Assembly: GCF_020447105.2 (NCBI RefSeq)
Contig: NZ_CP096184.1
Coordinates: 310,001-374,000, forward strand
Direction of reading: 5' to 3'
Source: Demequina sp. TMPB413
Lineage (GTDB): Bacteria > Actinomycetota > Actinomycetes > Actinomycetales > Demequinaceae
Length of the DNA stretch: 64,000 bases
The translations under genes and the position numbers were made by a program. Shown one piece after another: positions 59,134-64,000 of the stretch. How positions within the stretch are numbered: the first letter of the stretch is position 1; each line of letters starts with the position of its first letter. The notes beneath the pieces are model-generated. The model was given only the letters and a program-made list of their open reading frames with translations. It was not told the DNA's origin and ran no database searches.

Positions 59134-60111
59134 TCACGCGTGAGGCATGGCCTCCCAGGCAGTCGACACCATCTGCGCGACCGTGAAACTGGTCTTCCAC
59201 TTGAGGTCGCGAGTGGCGAGTTCTCCAGAGGCAACGATGCGGGCAGGGTCACCTTGACGGCGCGCACCTATCACCGGCGCGGTCGCAATCCCTGTCACTT
59301 CGCGCATGGCGTCGACGATCTGCCTCACGGAGGTACCTGCCCCGGATCCGAGGTTGTACACGGGCTCCAAGAGGCGGCCTTTCTCGAGGGCGCGAGCGGC
59401 CTCCACGTGAGCGTCAGCGAGGTCGGACACGTGCACATAGTCCCTGACGCAGGTGCCGTCAGGGGTCGCGTAGTCGTCGCCGTTGATGCGCGGTGCCTCG
59501 CCGCGCAGCAGGGTTGCGAAGACCTTGGGGAAGAGGTTGTGGGGGGAGACGTCGTAGATGTCACTGCGGCCGGAACCCACGACATTGAAGTAGCGCAAGC
59601 TGGTCGCGGCGAGCGGGACTGCGGAGTCAGTAGTCGCGACGGCCTGGTCGCGAATGAGCCACTCGGCGACAAGTTTGCTCTCGCCGTAGGGGCTCTCGGG
59701 GTGGCATTCGGTGTCTTCAGTCACGACTTCGGTGGCAGGCGTTCCGTATACGCCTGCGGAGGAGGAGAACACGAGCGCGCCGACGCCGGTGGCGGCCATG
59801 GCGTCGAGTAGCACGGCGGTCCCTGAGACGTTTTGAAGGTACGTGTGGGTGGGGTACTTGACGGACTCTCCTGCGTACTTGTAGCCGGCGCAGTGGATCA
59901 CGCCAGAGCAGCCGTGCGCCTCGAGTGCCTCAGTCAGCGCGCTCGCGTCGAGGATGTCGCCCTCGACAAACGCGGCGCCTCGTGGGACAAACTCGGGCTT
60001 GCCCGTCGACAAATTGTCGTAGGCCACGGCGCCGTAGCCGGCATCGAGCAGGGCCGACACGACGTGCGCGCCGATGTATCCAGCGCCGCCGGTCACGAGC
60101 CACGTAGTCAT
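59134..60111 (-). CDS. galE: UDP-glucose 4-epimerase
   Basis: The 325-residue NAD-dependent epimerase interconverts UDP-galactose and UDP-glucose. The Rossmann loop is VTGGAGYIGAHVV, the catalytic pair is in SPYGESKLVAEW, and the YFNVVGSG substrate loop is present. The ATG at 60111 has GGAAGG 8 nt upstream; a longer frame to 60138 does not. It follows galK by 30 bp. Confidence 0.95.
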   Translation of the reverse strand: MTTWLVTGGAGYIGAHVVSALLDAGYGAVAYDNLSTGKPEFVPRGAAFVEGDILDASALTEALEAHGCSGVIHCAGYKYAGESVKYPTHTYLQNVSGTAVLLDAMAATGVGALVFSSSAGVYGTPATEVVTEDTECHPESPYGESKLVAEWLIRDQAVATTDSAVPLAATSLRYFNVVGSGRSDIYDVSPHNLFPKVFATLLRGEAPRINGDDYATPDGTCVRDYVHVSDLADAHVEAARALEKGRLLEPVYNLGSGAGTSVRQIVDAMREVTGIATAPVIGARRQGDPARIVASGELATRDLKWKTSFTVAQMVSTAWEAMPHA

Positions 60112-60141
60112 GATGGAGATCCTTCCGCTCGGGAGCAAAGG

Positions 60142-61299
60142 CTAAAGGTCACGACGCGCGCCTTGGGAGGGATTGACGGTGAGGACCGCAGGCTCAGTGA
60201 ATCCTTGAGCGTGCGCGGCGGCGTGCACTGACTCCGTCAGGGCCTGGACCTTCTCGGCAGGAACAAGCGCCACGGCCGAGCCCCCAAAACCCCCGCCGGT
60301 GAGCCGTGCGCCGACAGCGCCAGCGGTCATGGCGGCGTCGACGATCACATCAATTTGTGGCACGGAGATCTCGAAGTCGTCCCGCATGGAGGCGTGGGAG
60401 GCCAGGAGCAGATCGCCGATCGCCTGAGGTCCGGCGGTGGCAAGCGCCTCGACGGTGTCGAGGACCCTTGCGTTCTCGGTGACGACGTGCCGTACGCGCC
60501 TGAAGGTCTCGTCGTCGAGGAGGCCTTTGGCCTTGTCCAACTCGGCCACAGTGAGTTCGCGAAGAAAGGTCACCCCGAGGGCTGCGGCGCCTCGCTCGCA
60601 GGCTTCCCGCCGCGACGCATAGCCACCGTTTGCGTGAGCGTGCTTGACTCGCGAATCGATCACCACGAGTGCCAAGCTGTTGGGCTCAAGCTTGAGCGGA
60701 ACGGTTGCGGTGTGGAGTGAGGCGCAGTCGAGCAACACCGCGTGGTCGGATTGTCCGAACAGCGACGCGACCTGATCCATGATTCCCGTTGGCGCGCCGA
60801 TCGCGCCGTTCTCTGCGCGTTGACCGGCCCTGGCGAGGGACATGCGGTCGAGCCCGAGGCCCCACAGATCGTTGAGGGTCACCGCCACGGCGGATTCAAG
60901 CGCGGCTGAGGATGACAATCCAGCGCCGAGCGGGACCGTCGAGTCCACGAGGATGTCAACCCCACGGGCGCCGCTGAGGTCGTGACCCGCTTCGTGAAAC
61001 GCCCAGGCCACGCCCAGCGCGTAGCCCGACCAGCCCTCGAAGGTCGCATCGGCGATCTCCGCGATGGCGACGGAGTGTTGGCTGGGCTGAGCGGTGCTCG
61101 ACACTCTCAGTTCGCCTGTGTCCGTGAGCCGCGCGGCGCACCAGGTGCGTTCGGCGATGGCGAACGGCAGAACGTAACCGTTGTTGTAGTCGGTGTGCTC
61201 ACCGATCAGGTTGGCGCGCCCTGGGGCCGACCAGACCCCCTCGGGGACGGCGCCGTAAAGCGAGGCGAAGTGATCGGCGAGGCTTGACGGGACCGTCAT
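60142..61299 (-). CDS. galK: Galactokinase
   Basis: The 385-residue GHMP kinase phosphorylates galactose at C1. The family signature is GRANLIGEHTDYNNGYVLP, the ATP loop is PLGAGLSSSAALE, the catalytic Asp is in GIMDQVAS and the third motif is TGGGFGGSAVAL. The ATG at 61299 gives the usual N-terminus; an in-frame ATG at 61383 would add 28 charged residues and lies closer to the candidate promoter, so the start is not certain. galT is absent here. Confidence 0.93.
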   Translation of the reverse strand: MTVPSSLADHFASLYGAVPEGVWSAPGRANLIGEHTDYNNGYVLPFAIAERTWCAARLTDTGELRVSSTAQPSQHSVAIAEIADATFEGWSGYALGVAWAFHEAGHDLSGARGVDILVDSTVPLGAGLSSSAALESAVAVTLNDLWGLGLDRMSLARAGQRAENGAIGAPTGIMDQVASLFGQSDHAVLLDCASLHTATVPLKLEPNSLALVVIDSRVKHAHANGGYASRREACERGAAALGVTFLRELTVAELDKAKGLLDDETFRRVRHVVTENARVLDTVEALATAGPQAIGDLLLASHASMRDDFEISVPQIDVIVDAAMTAGAVGARLTGGGFGGSAVALVPAEKVQALTESVHAAAHAQGFTEPAVLTVNPSQGARRDL

Positions 61300-61405
61300 G
61301 ATCTGGCGCGGCTTTGTGTCATCACGCCGGCGAGGAGCCTCGTCGCCAGCGACCGTGGTGTGCTCGTCACTACTCGTCCTCATCTGCCTGGCGTTTGTGC
61401 GCCAA

Positions 61406-61419
61406 TGTTAACGTTCAAC
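61406..61419. promoter_or_regulatory. Possible LacI-type half operator upstream of galK
   Basis: TGTTAACGTTCAAC resembles the TGTTAACGTTAACA form of LacI-family operators on its left side but is degenerate on the right. The minus-strand hexamer TAACAT overlapping it could be the galK -10. Confidence 0.3.
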
Positions 61420-61489
61420 TTGGAGCGTACACCAGTCCATTTTGAGGGTCACACAGGACGCAAATGACCCTGGCTCTGGGAGCGGTTTT

Positions 61490-63649
61490 CTACACCGCGC
61501 TGACGTAGAGGCGCATCGACATGGCGTGCATCTCGGTGGTGCTTCCTGGCGCCGTCAGATCTTCCGTGCGTTCTGCGGGGCTCTCCCATGCGGAGTCCCA
61601 CGCGAGGTTCCACAGCGCGCCGTCGTCGTCAGGAATGGTCACGGATGCGTTGTCGCGCGAGCCGTTGATCACGAGCAGGGCGTCGGCCTCTGCAGGGTTC
61701 GACAGCGATCTCATGAACTGCACCACGCGCGTGGAAGGGTCCTCCCACCAGTCCTCGTCTTCGTGATCGCCCGAGAGGGTGAACCACGCTGAATCGGCCC
61801 TGAGGTTCTGGTCACGGGGGTCCTCGTCGACGCCGTCATAGAAGCGCTCCGGCCGCAACACGAGGTGACGCTTGCGCAGTGCGATCAGGTGAGCGACGGT
61901 GTCACGCAGCTCCTGTTGCCAAGGCTGCACCTCCCAATCGAGCCACGAGATCTCGTTGTCTTGGCAGTACGCGTTGTTGTTGCCGCCCTGGGTGCGGCCC
62001 AGTTCGTCTCCAGCGACCAGCATCGGCGTGCCGGCCGATAGCAGCAGGGTGCCGAGGAGATTGCGCAGCGAGCGCCTGCGCGCCGCCAGTACCTCGGCGT
62101 CGTCTGTGTCTCCCTCGACGCCGTGGTTGAACGAGCGGTTGTTGTCGGTGCCGTCCCTGTTGTGTTCGCCGTTGGCCTCGTTGTGCTTGTCGTTGTACGC
62201 CGTGAGGTCGTAGGCCGTGAAGCCATCGTGGGCGGTGATGAAGTTGATCGACGCCATGGGGCCGCGCATTCCGTACGGCTCGGTGTGGCCGAACAGGTCC
62301 GCGGAGCCCGCGAGACGCGTAGCGAGTTCGGGAGCCGTCGCGTGATCCCTTCCTCCCACCTTGCCGGCGCCAAATGTCAACCAATACGAGCGCACATAGT
62401 CGCGGAAGCGGTCGTTCCACTCGGCCATCGGCATCGGGAAATTGCCTACTTGCCAACCGCCGAGCCCGATGTCCCAAGGCTCGGCGATGAGCTTGGCCGA
62501 TCCGAGCGAAGGATCAGTCGTGAGCGCAACGAGGAACGGGTGGTCGGTAGAAAAGCCGTTCATGGTGCGGCCCAGCGTGACTGCCAGGTCAAAGCGGAAG
62601 CCATCGACCCCCATCACATCGGTCCAGTACCGCAGCGAGTCGAGGGCCATCTTGATGACGGTCGGCTGCGAAAAGTCGAGCGAGTTGCCTGTGCCCGTGA
62701 CGTCGTCGTAATGCTGCGGGTTCATGGGGCTGTGGCGGTAATACGCGTAGTTGTCGAGCCCCCTCCAACTCACCACGCGGTCGCCCCAGCCGCCCTCCAT
62801 CGTGTGGTTGTAGACCACGTCGAGGATCACTTCGATCCCGGCGGCGTGCAGAAGATCGACCATCCCTCTGAACTCGTCACGCACCGCCTCCGCACCCGCG
62901 GCGCGCGCCTCGGCCGTGGCATACGGGGCGTGCGGCGTGAAGAAGTTCATCGTCGAGTAGCCCCAGTAATTGCTGAGCCCCATGCCCTCAAGGTGAGGCT
63001 CGGAAGCGAAGGCGTGAATGGGCAATAACTCGATGGCAGTGATGCCGAGGTTGGTGAGGTGCTCAATGCTTGCGGGGTGCGCCAGCCCTGCGTACGTGCC
63101 TCGAAGTTCCTCAGGGATACCAGGCATCGTCTTGGTGAAACCCTTGACGTGAGCTTCGTACAGCACCGTGTCCTGCCAAGGCGTACGGGGCTTGGGATGG
63201 TGCAGCGGTGCCTGCGGGTCGCCCACCACCACGGACCGAGGCGTGAGCGGCGCGGTGTCGGTGCCATCACGGTTCGACCTGAGGGCGCTCGCGCCAGGCG
63301 CGGTCATCGGCGCTAGTTGTCCGTCGAGGCCGCGCCCGTACGGGTCAATCAGCAGCTTGGCGGGGTTGTAGCGGTGACCTCGCTTGGTCGCCCAAGGACC
63401 TGATGCCCTGAAGCCATAACGCTGACCTGGTTCCACTCCGGCGACGAAGCCGTGCCACACGCCGTGGTGGGGTCCATTGAGCGCGAAGCGCGTCTCTACG
63501 TCGTCAGTGAACAGGCAGAACTCCACCGCGGACGCGTGCGCGGCCGTCACCGCGACCGATACTCCTCCGTCCACCACGTGCACGCCGAGCCGGTGACGAT
63601 CGGGAGAAGGGGGGACGGGGGGCGTGTTACTCGAGGGGACAAGAGCCAT
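61490..63649 (-). CDS. glgX: Glycogen debranching enzyme (GH13_11)
   Basis: The 719-residue enzyme cleaves alpha-1,6 links in limit dextrin. It has an N-terminal CBM48-like domain (ASAVEFCLFTDDVETRFAL), nucleophile Asp in DGFRFDLAVTLGR, acid/base Glu in LIAEPWDIG and the third Asp in INFITAHDGFT. The ATG at 63649 is chosen because CACAAT ends 6 nt upstream (leaderless); the frame to 63808 runs antisense through etfB. It is divergent from etfB. Confidence 0.95.
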   Translation of the reverse strand: MALVPSSNTPPVPPSPDRHRLGVHVVDGGVSVAVTAAHASAVEFCLFTDDVETRFALNGPHHGVWHGFVAGVEPGQRYGFRASGPWATKRGHRYNPAKLLIDPYGRGLDGQLAPMTAPGASALRSNRDGTDTAPLTPRSVVVGDPQAPLHHPKPRTPWQDTVLYEAHVKGFTKTMPGIPEELRGTYAGLAHPASIEHLTNLGITAIELLPIHAFASEPHLEGMGLSNYWGYSTMNFFTPHAPYATAEARAAGAEAVRDEFRGMVDLLHAAGIEVILDVVYNHTMEGGWGDRVVSWRGLDNYAYYRHSPMNPQHYDDVTGTGNSLDFSQPTVIKMALDSLRYWTDVMGVDGFRFDLAVTLGRTMNGFSTDHPFLVALTTDPSLGSAKLIAEPWDIGLGGWQVGNFPMPMAEWNDRFRDYVRSYWLTFGAGKVGGRDHATAPELATRLAGSADLFGHTEPYGMRGPMASINFITAHDGFTAYDLTAYNDKHNEANGEHNRDGTDNNRSFNHGVEGDTDDAEVLAARRRSLRNLLGTLLLSAGTPMLVAGDELGRTQGGNNNAYCQDNEISWLDWEVQPWQQELRDTVAHLIALRKRHLVLRPERFYDGVDEDPRDQNLRADSAWFTLSGDHEDEDWWEDPSTRVVQFMRSLSNPAEADALLVINGSRDNASVTIPDDDGALWNLAWDSAWESPAERTEDLTAPGSTTEMHAMSMRLYVSAV

Positions 63650-63713
63650 AAGCCCATTGTGCAGTAGACGGCCGACGGGTGGGGCGTCGCCGTCCGCCCG
63701 ATAGTCTTGGTCC

Positions 63714-64000
63714 ATGCGCATCGTGGTCACCGTAAAGTTTGTCCCCGACCTCCAATCGCAACGCTCCTTCACCGACGGCACCGTCACCCGCACGGCGGAC
63801 GACGGCACGATGAATGAGCTTGACGAGAACGCGGTAGAGGCAGCCCTGCAACTAAGAGAGTCTCTCCCCGAGGGCGAGGCAGAGGTCTACGCCGTCACCG
63901 TCGGCGGGTCCGACGCCGTGGCCGCCGTGCGGAAGGCCTTGCAGTTGGGAGTCGACCACGCCGTGCACGTCAGCGACGACGCCATTGCTGGCTCCGACGT
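63714..64000 (+). CDS. etfB: Electron transfer flavoprotein subunit beta (3' end beyond window)
   Basis: The first 95 residues match the EtfB N-terminus: MRIVVTVKFVPD, then MNELDENAVEAALQL and YAVTVGGSDAVAAVRKALQLGVDHAVHV. The protein binds AMP and, with EtfA (FAD), passes electrons from dehydrogenases to the quinone pool. TAGTCT (63702-63707) ends 6 nt before the ATG, so it is leaderless. The frame is open to the window edge. Confidence 0.93.
   Translation, partial: MRIVVTVKFVPDLQSQRSFTDGTVTRTADDGTMNELDENAVEAALQLRESLPEGEAEVYAVTVGGSDAVAAVRKALQLGVDHAVHVSDDAIAGSD

Overview
The window reads as a high-GC actinobacterial chromosome segment, most likely from the order Micrococcales; a Demequina- or Cellulomonas-like genome would fit, but the genus cannot be fixed from this sequence alone. 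The grounds are the argS-lysA-hom-thrC-thrB cluster, the rho-rpmE-prfA-prmC-tsaC-wecA-atp gene order, a NucS mismatch endonuclease, GlgE, a DivIVA/Scy-like coiled-coil protein, frequent GTG starts and many leaderless promoters. No rRNA, tRNA, CRISPR array, prophage or classical insertion sequence was found.

Layout. 1-11015 is a glycan-utilisation locus: the end of an unidentified gene, an MFS transporter, a GH5 glucanase-like enzyme, an (alpha/alpha)6-barrel glycosidase, an ABC sugar importer (binding lipoprotein and two permeases, no ATPase), a Gfo/Idh/MocA oxidoreductase and a LacI-type regulator. Three copies of one LacI-type 12-bp operator tie three promoters together. 11076-22309 holds a YjbR-like gene, argS, lysA, two small acidic paralogues, an LMW tyrosine phosphatase, an MBL-fold hydrolase, a DUF817 membrane protein, a QorB/HxlR pair and hom-thrC-thrB. 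22368-27380 has a TRIC-like channel and a TetR-controlled heterodimeric ABC exporter. 27603-43248 is the core run: rho, a DUF559/AbiEi-like gene bracketed by two matching 45-bp palindromes, rpmE, prfA, prmC, tsaC, wecA, an AtpI-like gene, the eight F1Fo ATP synthase genes, and nucS.

43441-49124 contains an MFS drug exporter with a divergent TetR and paired operators, a GH1 beta-glucosidase with its own LacI-type operator, and a small Zn-finger protein with two alpha/beta hydrolases. 49176-54839 carries a 788-residue coiled-coil protein with twenty 11-residue repeats, and an envelope-type trio (membrane protein, lipoprotein, thioredoxin-fold/TPR protein). 54851-63649 (minus strand) is glycogen and galactose metabolism: glgX, galK-galE and glgE-glgB. 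The window ends inside etfB.

The best candidate for an undescribed system is the DUF559/AbiEi-like gene with its flanking palindromes (29703-30789), which has the architecture of a minimal palindrome-nuclease element. Other points of interest are the three-operator sugar regulon, the hendecad-repeat cytoskeletal candidate, and about fifteen genes whose -10 box lies 6-7 nt before the start codon.
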